Of a DNA stretch of 25,518 nucleotides, positions 8,722-15,411 are shown piece by piece. The notes under the pieces are model-generated. The model saw nothing but the letters and a program-made list of their open reading frames with translations. It did no database searches and was not told the origin of the DNA. The stretch's first letter is position 1. The number at the start of each line of letters is the position of its first letter. Position numbers and translations under genes: made by a program. The DNA comes from an uncultured Candidatus Competibacteraceae bacterium (GTDB lineage Bacteria > Pseudomonadota > Gammaproteobacteria > Competibacterales > Competibacteraceae): assembly GCA_937872125.1 (NCBI GenBank), contig CALMNY010000540.1, forward strand, positions 1 to 25,518, in the 5' to 3' direction.

Positions 8722-8733
8722 GGTATCATTACC
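8722..8733 (+). promoter_or_regulatory. GGTATCATTACC box, copy 1
   Basis: The twelve bases GGTATCATTACC lie in the 198-base gap before the gene at 8893. They have GGTA/TACC half-sites around TCAT, and the inner TATCAT resembles a -10 element. The same twelve bases recur at 11374 and a shorter core recurs on the minus strand at 23339. The rest of this gap (8695-8892) holds a GGTCAG direct repeat and GC-rich sequence but no gene. Confidence 0.4.
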
Positions 8734-8892
8734 AACCTGCCCCAGGGCGCGGGCTGCCGCGCCGGTCAGAAGCGGTCAGCCTTTTGGGCGGCGTTTGGGC
8801 TTAAGCTAAGCAATCACCCCTGGACGGTCCGCGGCGCCTAGGCCCGGGGCGGCGCGGACGCGGGTGCGGGGGCCTGTAAACCGGAGGTAGTG

Positions 8893-9354
8893 ATGACCAG
8901 TCCGCGATTTCGGCGCGACGCCGTACGCTATTACAACACCGAGGATGGCTTGCGCCTGATCGAGAATGGGGTCTACGGCTTTATTGTCCTGCTCAACACG
9001 GAACGGACGCGGGGGAATCTGGGGCAATCGCAGCGGTTTTACATCCTCTCCGGGGCGGATACGCCGGGGGGACGCTTTCCCGGGAAGCCGGAGTGGATCG
9101 AGGCCCTGGCGGCGCTGCCCGGGTCGCGCTGGTCGAGCGCCCATCAGCGCTGGCGCGTGACCCTGACCCCGCCGTACGGTGGACGCCGCGACCAGCGGGG
9201 GTATGTCGACCGCATCAACCAGCAGCTTGCCCCGGTCCTGACGGCGGCGATCCAGTTTCACCACCTGGACCTGCAGGAGCGGCGGCGCCGGTTTCTCGAC
9301 GCCCGGGCCGCGGCCCTCACCGCGGCCGCCGCAGACCCGGTCACGGATGACTGA
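8893..9354 (+). CDS. Hypothetical protein (153 aa)
   Basis: ATG 8893 is preceded by GGAGG five bases upstream, a strong ribosome site; a GTG directly before it is a less likely start. The product is soluble, rich in Arg and aromatic residues, and has no signal peptide or membrane helix. It begins with RRDAVRYYNTEDGLRLIENG and shows alternating strand-like and helical stretches, ending in an Ala-rich helix. I do not recognise a family. The gene has its own upstream gap containing the GGTATCATTACC box, so it may form a separate unit from traFHG. Its 3' end overlaps the 3' end of the FlhC-like gene on the opposite strand by 14 bases, so no bidirectional terminator lies between them. Confidence 0.7.
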   Translation: MTSPRFRRDAVRYYNTEDGLRLIENGVYGFIVLLNTERTRGNLGQSQRFYILSGADTPGGRFPGKPEWIEALAALPGSRWSSAHQRWRVTLTPPYGGRRDQRGYVDRINQQLAPVLTAAIQFHHLDLQERRRRFLDARAAALTAAAADPVTDD

Positions 9355-9865
9355 AGAACGGCTCCAGGCCGAGTTTGCAGTAGGGACACGCCACCAGATG
9401 GGTGCCGCATTGATGGCACAAGAGCCAGCTCAGGCCGCATTTCTGGCAGCGGCGCAGTTCCGCGTTCCCGATGCGCAGATCCCGGGCGAGAATGAACAGC
9501 TCGGTGAAGGTGATCGGCTTGAGATCATCCGCCGCCGCCGTGCCGTGCAGGTAGACGAACAGATCCCAGGTGCGCAGCAGCGCCCGGGCATCCAGGGCCG
9601 AGGGGGTCGGGTTGAGCGCCAGAAAGATGCGGGCCAGCGCCGAGAGCCGGGCATGCCGGCGCCGGTTGGCCAGCAAGGTCGCGATGGACACCGGCAGGGG
9701 GCCGCTGCGCGGTTCCTGGCCGGTGGTGACGCGGATGACGCGGCGGGCCTGCTCCTTGGACAACCCCGCCAGCTGCTCGATGATGCTGGTCTTGGCGCCG
9801 CGCTGCGCCAGCGCTTCCGCGAGGCGGGCGGCCTCGCGCCGATAGCCCAGGTCGGGATCGTTCAT
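9341..9865 (-). CDS. FlhC-like transcriptional regulator (SetC/AcaC-type candidate)
   Basis: The 174-residue protein resembles FlhC. An N-terminal helical region contains LAGLSKEQARRVIR, which reads like the FlhC DNA-binding segment. A middle helical part follows, and the C-terminus is Cys-rich with three CxxC pairs (CQKC, CHQC, CPYC); FlhC uses cysteines at this position to bind zinc. It starts at 9865, overlapping the end of the FlhD-like gene by four bases, so the pair has the flhD-flhC order. In SXT/R391 ICEs and IncA/C plasmids such pairs (SetDC, AcaDC) are the master activators of transfer genes. Its place beyond traFHG matches that arrangement. The family call is fairly firm; the role as transfer activator is inferred from context. 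Confidence 0.75.
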   Translation of the reverse strand: MNDPDLGYRREAARLAEALAQRGAKTSIIEQLAGLSKEQARRVIRVTTGQEPRSGPLPVSIATLLANRRRHARLSALARIFLALNPTPSALDARALLRTWDLFVYLHGTAAADDLKPITFTELFILARDLRIGNAELRRCQKCGLSWLLCHQCGTHLVACPYCKLGLEPFFSHP

Positions 9866-10488
9866 GCGCCGCCGGCCTCCGGGTGGGGCGTGGGCGCCGG
9901 GACCCGCCAGCGCGCCCGGTCATGGGCGGGGTGCTCCGGGCGGTTGAGGTGACGCAGGGCAAAACTCGACATCACCAGCGGCGTGTCGGCGAGGCAATAG
10001 GTGCGGCGCGGCGGCTTGCTGCGCAGCGCCGTGTGCACAAACCCGCAGATCGCCTGGAAATCCCGCGGCGTCCACCGCAGGTCGAGATGGACCGTCTCCG
10101 CCACCGCGCGCAGGGTCTTCATGTTGCCCTGCGCCAGGGTGGCGAGCAGCCAGTCGGGGACGGCAAACACGTAGGCGGCCGCCGCCGGCGAGTGCCGGGC
10201 CATGTCGCGCGCCGTCACCAGGTGATCCACCAGATCGTCTTTCGCCGCCCAGAGATGGTCGGTGGCGCAGGGTGCGGTGTCGAGGGCGAAGACCGAGGTC
10301 GGGCAGTGGGTGAGGAGCTCCTCGCGCACCGCCACGTCGGTGGCCAACAGCGTGCGGTAGCGCCGGGCGACGTGGTCGCAGGTGCGGGCAGCCTGGCTCA
10401 GGCGCCAGAAATGACTGCGGTTCAACCGGCGCACTTCGTCGCGCAGCGCCTCGACGCCAAACGATGGGATGGTGTCACTGCTCTCCAA
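9862..10488 (-). CDS. FlhD-like regulator partner (SetD/AcaD-type candidate)
   Basis: The 208-residue protein precedes and overlaps the FlhC-like gene. Residues ~130-160 (PDWLLATLAQGNMKTLRAV followed by AETVHLDLRW) resemble the FlhD core in which LxxLxxxQMxKLAETxxLxCxFRF forms the dimer helix and turn. It is longer than enterobacterial FlhD (~116 residues) because of an extra N-terminal helical domain and a Pro/His/Arg tail. The start is a TTG at 10486-10488 with GGAG six bases upstream; no better ATG exists. Together with the downstream gene it would form an FlhD/FlhC-like complex controlling conjugation genes. Similarity in the core is modest, so the call also leans on the neighbouring FlhC-like gene. 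Confidence 0.6.
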   Translation of the reverse strand: MESSDTIPSFGVEALRDEVRRLNRSHFWRLSQAARTCDHVARRYRTLLATDVAVREELLTHCPTSVFALDTAPCATDHLWAAKDDLVDHLVTARDMARHSPAAAAYVFAVPDWLLATLAQGNMKTLRAVAETVHLDLRWTPRDFQAICGFVHTALRSKPPRRTYCLADTPLVMSSFALRHLNRPEHPAHDRARWRVPAPTPHPEAGGA

Positions 10489-10628
10489 GATACTCTCCGC
10501 GGCCGGCGTCCGGCGTGGTGCTGCGGCGGCCTGCGGCCGGTTACTGACAGCGGCATGATGGCCCCGGCGGCCGGTGGCGACAAGGCCAGGACTTATCGCG
10601 TGGCGGCAACAACTTCACGCGCAAGGCG

Positions 10629-10662
10629 CAATTTTTTGCCGCTTTCCCGCTCAATTTTTTGC
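10629..10662. promoter_or_regulatory. Direct repeat of CAATTTTTTGC between divergent regulators
   Basis: CAATTTTTTGC occurs at 10629-10639 and again at 10652-10662, 23 bases apart and therefore on nearly the same helix face. They stand out as T-tracts in GC-rich DNA, within the 197-base divergent gap between the FlhD-like gene and the response regulator. GCGCAA before the first copy and TTGCGC at the end of the second also form an inverted pair. This looks like a paired operator or bent-DNA site. Confidence 0.45.
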
Positions 10663-10685
10663 GCGACACCCGTCGCGGGGCTGGC

Positions 10686-11363
10686 ATGACCAATCCGCAT
10701 CTGCATTCCGGGGTGATCATCTCCCCCCGCCCGATCTTTCGCTATGGCGTGAAGGAGTTGCTCGCCCTGGCCGGGGTCCAGGTGTGGCGGGAAGAAACCA
10801 ACGCCGAGAGCGGGCTGGCGACGCTCCGGCGCCTGGCCCCCCGCCTGCTGGTCCTGGACATGAAAACCCCGGAACGGGAGGGCGAACGGGAGCACTATCT
10901 GGATGCCCGCTGGATTCGCAAATACCAGAGCGGCGCGGCGGCGACCGCGATCGTCTGCCTCACCGACGTGGATCGCTACGGCCTGTCCGCCTTTGAAAAT
11001 GGCGCCATGGCCTACCTCAAGAAGGATTGCAGTCTGCAGGAGTTCCACGATGCGGTCTTCGCCGCCCTGCGCGGCGAGCGCTACCTCGGCCAGGCCGCGA
11101 CCAGCGCGCTGATCAAGCGCGCCTGCAGCGACGGCAGCGCCGCGCTGCCCAACTCCCCCTTCGAGGGCTTGCCGGCCTCGCTAAAGCCGGTGCTGAACGA
11201 CATCATCAGCGGGTTCACCCCCGGGGAGATCGCGGCCAAGCGCCATCTGTCACCGGGGACGGTGTCCCGGCAGCGCAAGCAAATTCGCGAGGCGATGGGG
11301 GTGCGCACGGATGTCGACCTGCTGCGGCGGGCCGTGGAGCACGGCTATCACGAACTCGGCTGA
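10686..11363 (+). CDS. Orphan LuxR/NarL-type response regulator
   Basis: The 225-residue protein has an N-terminal receiver-like domain (about 8-135) and a C-terminal LuxR-type helix-turn-helix (about 165-220; GFTPGEIAAKRHLSPGTVSR). The likely phospho-acceptor is D58 (LLVLDMKTPE), with T93 and K112 in the expected later positions. The acidic pair normally found near the start of the receiver is replaced by SPRP, so Mg2+ binding and phosphorylation may be weakened. No histidine kinase gene is in the window, so it may respond to a host kinase or work without phosphorylation. It is transcribed away from the FlhDC-like pair across a gap with paired CAATTTTTTGC repeats. I chose ATG 10686; an in-frame start further up at 10659 is less likely. 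Confidence 0.82.
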   Translation: MTNPHLHSGVIISPRPIFRYGVKELLALAGVQVWREETNAESGLATLRRLAPRLLVLDMKTPEREGEREHYLDARWIRKYQSGAAATAIVCLTDVDRYGLSAFENGAMAYLKKDCSLQEFHDAVFAALRGERYLGQAATSALIKRACSDGSAALPNSPFEGLPASLKPVLNDIISGFTPGEIAAKRHLSPGTVSRQRKQIREAMGVRTDVDLLRRAVEHGYHELG

Positions 11364-11373
11364 GCGGCGCACT

Positions 11374-11385
11374 GGTATCATTACC
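11374..11385 (+). promoter_or_regulatory. GGTATCATTACC box, copy 2
   Basis: This is identical over twelve bases to the copy at 8722. It lies in the 129-base gap before the Cas4-like gene and is followed by TAAGCTA, a string also found some 60 bases after copy 1. Preceded by T, it reads TGGTATCAT, which matches an extended -10 element (TGnTATnAT). No good -35 is visible, as can happen with extended -10 promoters or activator-dependent ones. Confidence 0.42.
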
Positions 11386-11492
11386 GACTTTCGGGTAAGC
11401 TAGCCGGCAGGCATCCCGTGGGGGGGTGCGGGGGTTCCGGCGCGCGCCCGTGGCCGGTGCGTAAGGCCGGGCCGTGCGGGGGGACTGCCGCG

Positions 11493-12074
11493 ATGCTGGA
11501 TAACCTGATGCTGGCGAAATTCTTCGCCGTGCTGTTTGTCATCGACCTGGTGGCGTGCAGTTTCCCGGTGCGCGCCCTGCGCGAGCGCTTCACGCGGCGC
11601 CGGGCGCGGGCGGAACCGGCGGGCGACGCAGGCCAGCCCTTGCGCCAGATGCGCTTTCACGCCGCGGAATACGCGCTGAAGGTGACCGATCGGGTGACCC
11701 TGTCGTGTCGCGCGGACGAGATCTGGGAAGACGCCGCCGGCCTGCTGGTGCCGGTGGAGACGAAAACCCGGGCCACCACCTATCCCGGTGACCTGATCGA
11801 ATTGTCCGCGGTGGGGTATGCCTTGCGGCACCAGACGGACCCGACCCTGAACCGGCCGATCGCCCCTTATGGCTATGTGCGTCTGGCGCCGGCCGGCGCG
11901 CCACCGCGGCTCGTGCGGGTGACGTTGCTCAGCGGCGCGCAGGTTGAGCGGCTGATCTCCCGCTATGTGGCGTTGCGCTGCGGGCTGGCCATCGCCATGC
12001 CGGAGCCCAGCGAGGGCAAGTGTCGCCGCTGCGCCTTCGGCCGCCAGCATTGCCCGGATTCCCTGTGCGGCTGA
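11493..12074 (+). CDS. Membrane-anchored Cas4-like PD-(D/E)XK nuclease
   Basis: The 193-residue product begins with one hydrophobic segment (about 5-25, LMLAKFFAVLFVIDLV), followed by a basic stretch that would lie in the cytoplasm. The catalytic core has D75 and then E89-x-K91 in VPVETKTR, the PD-(D/E)XK pattern of RecB/Cas4 nucleases. A helix with YALRHQ follows, as in Cas4. The C-terminus has C177-x2-C180-x6-C187 and C192, resembling the Cas4 iron-sulfur cysteines. No CRISPR array or other cas gene is present, so a spacer-acquisition role is unlikely. Processing of DNA ends at the membrane during transfer or recombination is possible. ATG 11493 is chosen because it places the membrane segment at the N-terminus. 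The GGTATCATTACC box lies 108 bases upstream. Confidence 0.7.
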   Translation: MLDNLMLAKFFAVLFVIDLVACSFPVRALRERFTRRRARAEPAGDAGQPLRQMRFHAAEYALKVTDRVTLSCRADEIWEDAAGLLVPVETKTRATTYPGDLIELSAVGYALRHQTDPTLNRPIAPYGYVRLAPAGAPPRLVRVTLLSGAQVERLISRYVALRCGLAIAMPEPSEGKCRRCAFGRQHCPDSLCG

Positions 12075-12093
12075 CCCCGGCCGCCGGTCGGGC

Positions 12094-12603
12094 TCAGCCC
12101 GCCAGGCCCATGTTGCGCACCAGGCGGCGCACGGGGGCCGCCGGCGGCTCGGGGGCGCCGGGCGGGACGGCGGGCGCCAGCAGCACGGGCGCGGCCGCCG
12201 GCGGCGGGGGCGCCGGGGCCGCGGCGGCGGTCACGGGTGGCGGCGCCCGGGGGGTGGGCGGCGGGGCGTGCAACTGGGCCAGTCCCGCCTGCGCCCAGGC
12301 GAGGAAGGCGTCACGGCGCTCTGACGACGGCAGGGCCGCCAGCGCCTGATGGAGTTCAGGGTAGGTGTGGCGGGGCACGCCCACGCGCAGTAACAGCCCC
12401 GCGGCGGTCCCCGCGGGCGTACGGGGGAGGAGGGTGACGGCGCCCGTCCCCAGTGCCAGACCCACGGTCGCCAGCGTCAGGAGCCGGGGGGTGCGGGCGG
12501 GGGGCGGCAGCGTCTGCAGCGCCGCATACAGGGCGGCATGGCGGCGGGGGCTGAGCGCTATCCGCATGCGCAGCGGGCGCGGGGCGGCGCCACGCTCAGT
12601 CAT
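12094..12603 (-). CDS. Putative ParR/StbB-like partner of the ParM-like actin
   Basis: The 169-residue product starts at ATG 12603, overlapping the parM stop by eight bases (ATGACTGA), so the two are translationally coupled. Residues ~10-50 (MRIALSPRRHAALYAAL, then RTPRLLTLATVGLAL) have the look of a short arginine-rich ribbon-helix-helix segment as in ParR/StbB adaptors. These bind the centromere and cap the ParM filament. The rest is Pro/Ala-rich, ending RRLVRNMGLAG. The position directly after parM matches the parM-parR order of R1-type systems. Sequence support is weak, so the call depends mostly on that position. Confidence 0.5.
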   Translation of the reverse strand: MTERGAAPRPLRMRIALSPRRHAALYAALQTLPPPARTPRLLTLATVGLALGTGAVTLLPRTPAGTAAGLLLRVGVPRHTYPELHQALAALPSSERRDAFLAWAQAGLAQLHAPPPTPRAPPPVTAAAAPAPPPPAAAPVLLAPAVPPGAPEPPAAPVRRLVRNMGLAG

Positions 12604-13588
12604 CGCCGGCCAGCAGGGTCTGCCCGAACAGCCAGAACCCGCGGACATTCGCCACCACCGGGTCCTGGCTGAGGAGCACCCGCGAGTGGGCAAAGGCCTG
12701 TTGCGCGGCCCGCAGGTAGAAAGGCGCGCCCCCGCCGGCCAGGATCACCAGATCGGGCAATTGGGCATGGCCGCGCAGGGCGGCGCGGATATCGCGCAGG
12801 CCCTGCGCCGCCAGGTCCGCGGCCGCCGCGCCGAGGTCCGCGGTGAATTCCAGGCGGGACCCGGCGGCCAGGATGGTCGTCTTGCCGTCACGCAGGGCTT
12901 CATCGAGCCGCTGGGGATCGATCTTGAAGCGCACCTTGGCGCTCAGGCGCTCGGCGGTCTGCTCGAGGATGCGCGAGGTGGCCGTGGTGCTGGAGCCGCC
13001 GGCGGACGCCTCCAGCTTCTGGTCGACGAAGCAGACCCAGTCCAGGCTGAAAAACCCCGGGTCGATGACCAGCACGGTGCCGCTGAACAGGTCGGCGCTT
13101 TCCTCCCCCCGTTCGAACGCCGAAATGTAGGCGCCGGCCGGTTGCGGCAGGACCCGCACGTCGCGCACCTGGACGCGCTTTTCGGCGTCGACCTCAACCC
13201 AGCCGCGCAACAGCTGCTTCAACTCCTCGACGCGGGCCGGCTCCTGGGCCAGCACCACCGGCAGGCCCGCCACCAGACAATCCACGCTTGATTTGCCGGC
13301 GAGGGCGAGGGCGGCGCGGTACAGGGCCTGGTAGTCGTGCTCCCGCGCGTAGTTGTCGTCGAGGATCACCGTCGCCCCGCTGAGGTGACTGCGGGGACAG
13401 GCAGCGATGTAATCCTCGCCATTGACGCGCACCCGCACGCCGCGGCCAATGGCGCCGGTCAGGCTTTTAATGGCGCGCTGCACGGGCGCGGCGCCGGCGG
13501 GAAAGACCTTGGTAATCAGGTTACCTTGCTGGTCGGTATGCGCCAGTTTCAGGTTCGCATAGCCGATGTCGACCGCAACAATGTCCAT
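12596..13588 (-). CDS. parM: ParM/StbA-like actin-family plasmid segregation protein
   Basis: The 330-residue protein has the actin-like ATPase signatures. Phosphate-1 is VDIGYANLKL at residues 6-15, phosphate-2 is VIDPGFFSLDW around D176, and the adenosine motif is LVILAGGG at about 280-287. Members polymerise into filaments that push sister copies of a plasmid or ICE apart. ATG 13588 places the phosphate-1 motif at the N-terminus; longer in-frame starts only add unrelated residues. A ParR-like gene is coupled downstream. The 280-base region upstream is full of inverted repeats and could hold the centromere. Stability systems of this kind are known on ICEs that replicate transiently as well as on plasmids. 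Confidence 0.85.
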   Translation of the reverse strand: MDIVAVDIGYANLKLAHTDQQGNLITKVFPAGAAPVQRAIKSLTGAIGRGVRVRVNGEDYIAACPRSHLSGATVILDDNYAREHDYQALYRAALALAGKSSVDCLVAGLPVVLAQEPARVEELKQLLRGWVEVDAEKRVQVRDVRVLPQPAGAYISAFERGEESADLFSGTVLVIDPGFFSLDWVCFVDQKLEASAGGSSTTATSRILEQTAERLSAKVRFKIDPQRLDEALRDGKTTILAAGSRLEFTADLGAAAADLAAQGLRDIRAALRGHAQLPDLVILAGGGAPFYLRAAQQAFAHSRVLLSQDPVVANVRGFWLFGQTLLAGDD

Positions 13589-13629
13589 GGCGCCTCGGGG
13601 ATCGGTGTGAGATCGGCGCATGCTAGCAG

Positions 13630-13744
13630 CCCCCCGGGGGGTTATTGGGGCGTAAAAGCGGCCTGTAACCCGCGTTGCCCGGGAATTTTCCCGCGCGGCG
13701 GGCATGCGGCAGAATAAGCCGCAGGCGCCCGGCGCAAGCCGGGC
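13630..13744. repeat. Cluster of four inverted repeats between parM and the MobI-like gene
   Basis: In 115 bases there are four palindromes: a C6/G6 palindrome at 13630-13641; GGGAA-tt-TTCCC at 13681-13692; GCGGC-7-GCCGC at 13706-13722; and a perfect 7-bp stem with a GCAA tetraloop (GCCCGGC/GCCGGGC) at 13727-13744. A possible -10 (TAGAAT) follows at 13753. The remainder of 13589-13869 shows no convincing gene. Candidate roles are the ParR-binding centromere, an origin of transfer beside a MobI-like gene, or leader hairpins. Confidence 0.55.
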
Positions 13745-13869
13745 CGGGTTTGGTAGAATAGCGCCTGCGTTTTATGCCCGCCCGAAGCGCCGTTTTCGCC
13801 CGCACGGCGGCCCATGGCTCGCCCTTGCCGCCGCCCGCGCGGCGGCGGGCCGGAGGGGCTGACCGGGCC

Positions 13870-14562
13870 ATGGCGACGGGCTCTGCTTCGCGTCCGCTCC
13901 TGCTGTTCCTGCCGCCGGTCATGCCTGAAGAAACCTTGCCGAAATCCGATTGCGAAGTGAGCTGCTACCAGGCGTTGATCACGTCCCTCCAGCAGCGGAA
14001 GCGCGCGATTCTCGCGGCTGCCGCCGCCAAAGTCGCCCAGCATGACGCGGCAATCCGTGCCCGGGAGAAAGGCCCGGACAAGCAGACCTCCGGGCGGGTT
14101 TACGTCCGGATTCGCGATCATAAAGGCACCTTCAGTTTGGAGTGGCGCGCGATTGGGTTTGCGCGGAATCGCACCGGACGCGCGTGGCGCCGCGATACGA
14201 CCATTGCGTTTGGCGAGGGCAGCCAGCGCGATATGCGCCGGCTGCTGGCCCACGCCGCCGAGTGGGAGCGCCCCGCCGTCCTGGAGCTCGCCACCCAGCT
14301 CCTGGATTATCGCCGTGAATGGCATTACCTGACCCAGGCGCAGCGCGACATCCTGCGCGCCAAGGAGGTGCTGGGCATCCCGGACTTCTATCTCTTTTCC
14401 GGTGACCGCCCGGCGGCGCCGCCGGCCCCGGCGCCGGATAGCCCCGCGGACCCGCCGGCGGCCGCCCCGCCCGCGGCGGCGAATTCCCCCTATTCCCCCA
14501 CCTACCTGCGCGGCGGCGAGCCGGCCGCCCGGAGCGGGCGCGGTCAAGGCGTCGGGCGGTAA
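13870..14562 (+). CDS. Possible MobI-like conjugative transfer protein
   Basis: The protein has about 230 residues (213 if ATG 13921 is used, 262 if ATG 13774). No start has a convincing ribosome site; GGAGG lies 13 bases before 13870. The core begins with a helical region, then RVYVRIRDHKGTFSLEWRA, a short variable part, IAFGEGSQRDMRRLL, and a helix with EWERPAVLELATQLLDYRR. This order of a basic strand with a Gly-x-x-x-x-x-W element followed by a kinked helical pair recalls MobI of SXT and IncA/C elements, which acts with TraI at oriT. I judge that from memory of the family, so the call is tentative. The C-terminus is Pro/Ala-rich. Its end overlaps the opposing gene by 19 bases. The hairpin cluster upstream would suit an oriT. 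Confidence 0.4.
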   Translation: MATGSASRPLLLFLPPVMPEETLPKSDCEVSCYQALITSLQQRKRAILAAAAAKVAQHDAAIRAREKGPDKQTSGRVYVRIRDHKGTFSLEWRAIGFARNRTGRAWRRDTTIAFGEGSQRDMRRLLAHAAEWERPAVLELATQLLDYRREWHYLTQAQRDILRAKEVLGIPDFYLFSGDRPAAPPAPAPDSPADPPAAAPPAAANSPYSPTYLRGGEPAARSGRGQGVGR

Positions 14563-15257
14563 AAATCGGCGGCGGCGTCTTTCAGCACCAGGCGCAGGGT
14601 CACCTTGCGGCCCCGTTCCAGCAGGGCGACCGGCAGGCCATCGAGCACCGGGATCAGGTTGACCCAGTCCAGTTGCAACAGCAAGGGGTTGGCCTGCACC
14701 AACGGCTGATGCTGCAAGGCGATCTGGCGCAGGGCGAGACTGTGGGGATGCTCGTTGGTGACCCGCACATACACCCGCCGCTCGCGAAACGTCCGGCCAT
14801 AGCGCCGGATGGCGAACGGGCCCGCGACCTGGGAGGGGGCGAGACCGGCGCCGAAGTACAGGGTCTTCTCCGTGGTGCGCCAGCCGTTGACCGCCGCCCC
14901 GGGACCGTCGTCACGGAGGGCATAACGGGCGATCTCCGCGGCCACCCCGCCCTCGAGCCCCCGGGGCGCTTCCCCTGGCGCCAGCGGCGGATAGAGGGGG
15001 TATTCCTGGGGCGGGTCTTCCGGCGCGGACTGCGTCAGGATCTTGCGGCCGTCATAGTCGATCAGCAGCCGGCGCTGGCCGTCCTGCACGGTCGTCGTTC
15101 CCGGCGTGATCACCAGGTGCAATTCGGGGGCGGGCGTGTAGGTCGCCGGCAGATTATCGGCGCGATACTCGAGGCGAATGTCGTCGGCGCGTCCGGGCAG
15201 ACTGAGCAGGAGCAGGAGGCCGCCGAGCGCGCGGCACAGGGGGGGAGGTAAGGACAT
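14544..15257 (-). CDS. Putative exported protein of unknown function (signal peptide)
   Basis: The 237-residue product starts with a clear signal peptide of about 24 residues (hydrophobic GGLLLLLSLPGRA, then DDIRLEYR). The mature part looks rich in beta strands with YDGRKILTQ, RRYGRTFRERRVYVRV and LDWVNLIPVLDGLPVAL segments. There is no cysteine after the signal peptide, so it is not a lipoprotein of the usual type. I do not recognise a family. A periplasmic role in the transfer apparatus is possible given the element, but not shown. It converges with the MobI-like gene, overlapping it by 19 bases at the stop codons. It is separated from the primase operon by the terminator at 15370-15401, so it has its own transcription start in the 154-base gap 15258-15411. 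Confidence 0.72.
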   Translation of the reverse strand: MSLPPPLCRALGGLLLLLSLPGRADDIRLEYRADNLPATYTPAPELHLVITPGTTTVQDGQRRLLIDYDGRKILTQSAPEDPPQEYPLYPPLAPGEAPRGLEGGVAAEIARYALRDDGPGAAVNGWRTTEKTLYFGAGLAPSQVAGPFAIRRYGRTFRERRVYVRVTNEHPHSLALRQIALQHQPLVQANPLLLQLDWVNLIPVLDGLPVALLERGRKVTLRLVLKDAAADFYRPTP

Positions 15258-15369
15258 GGCAATCGCTCGCGGGTGGGATCGGGCAGCAGGGCCGGGCTGG
15301 CGGTCCGGCAGGTCGTGCGGCGCGGGCCGTGCCGGCATTTTACCCCAGGCGCGGTAGCGCCACGCGGGC

Positions 15370-15401
15370 AAAAAAAACGCCGTCCCGGGGGGGATGGCGT
15401 T
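15370..15401 (-). terminator. Rho-independent terminator of the DUF3150-VWA-primase operon
   Basis: Read on the minus strand, AACGCC and GGCGTT pair around a C/G-rich loop and are followed by eight T. It lies 11 bases beyond the primase stop (15412), in the correct orientation to end that operon. Confidence 0.85.
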
Positions 15402-15411
15402 AACAGGGGGG

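Noticed and set aside
8695..8892. Terminator behind the exported protein gene
   Set aside because: GC-rich inverted segments exist but none is followed by a T-run.
11493..12074. CRISPR-Cas locus suggested by the Cas4-like gene
   Set aside because: No repeat-spacer array and no cas1, cas2 or effector gene in the window.
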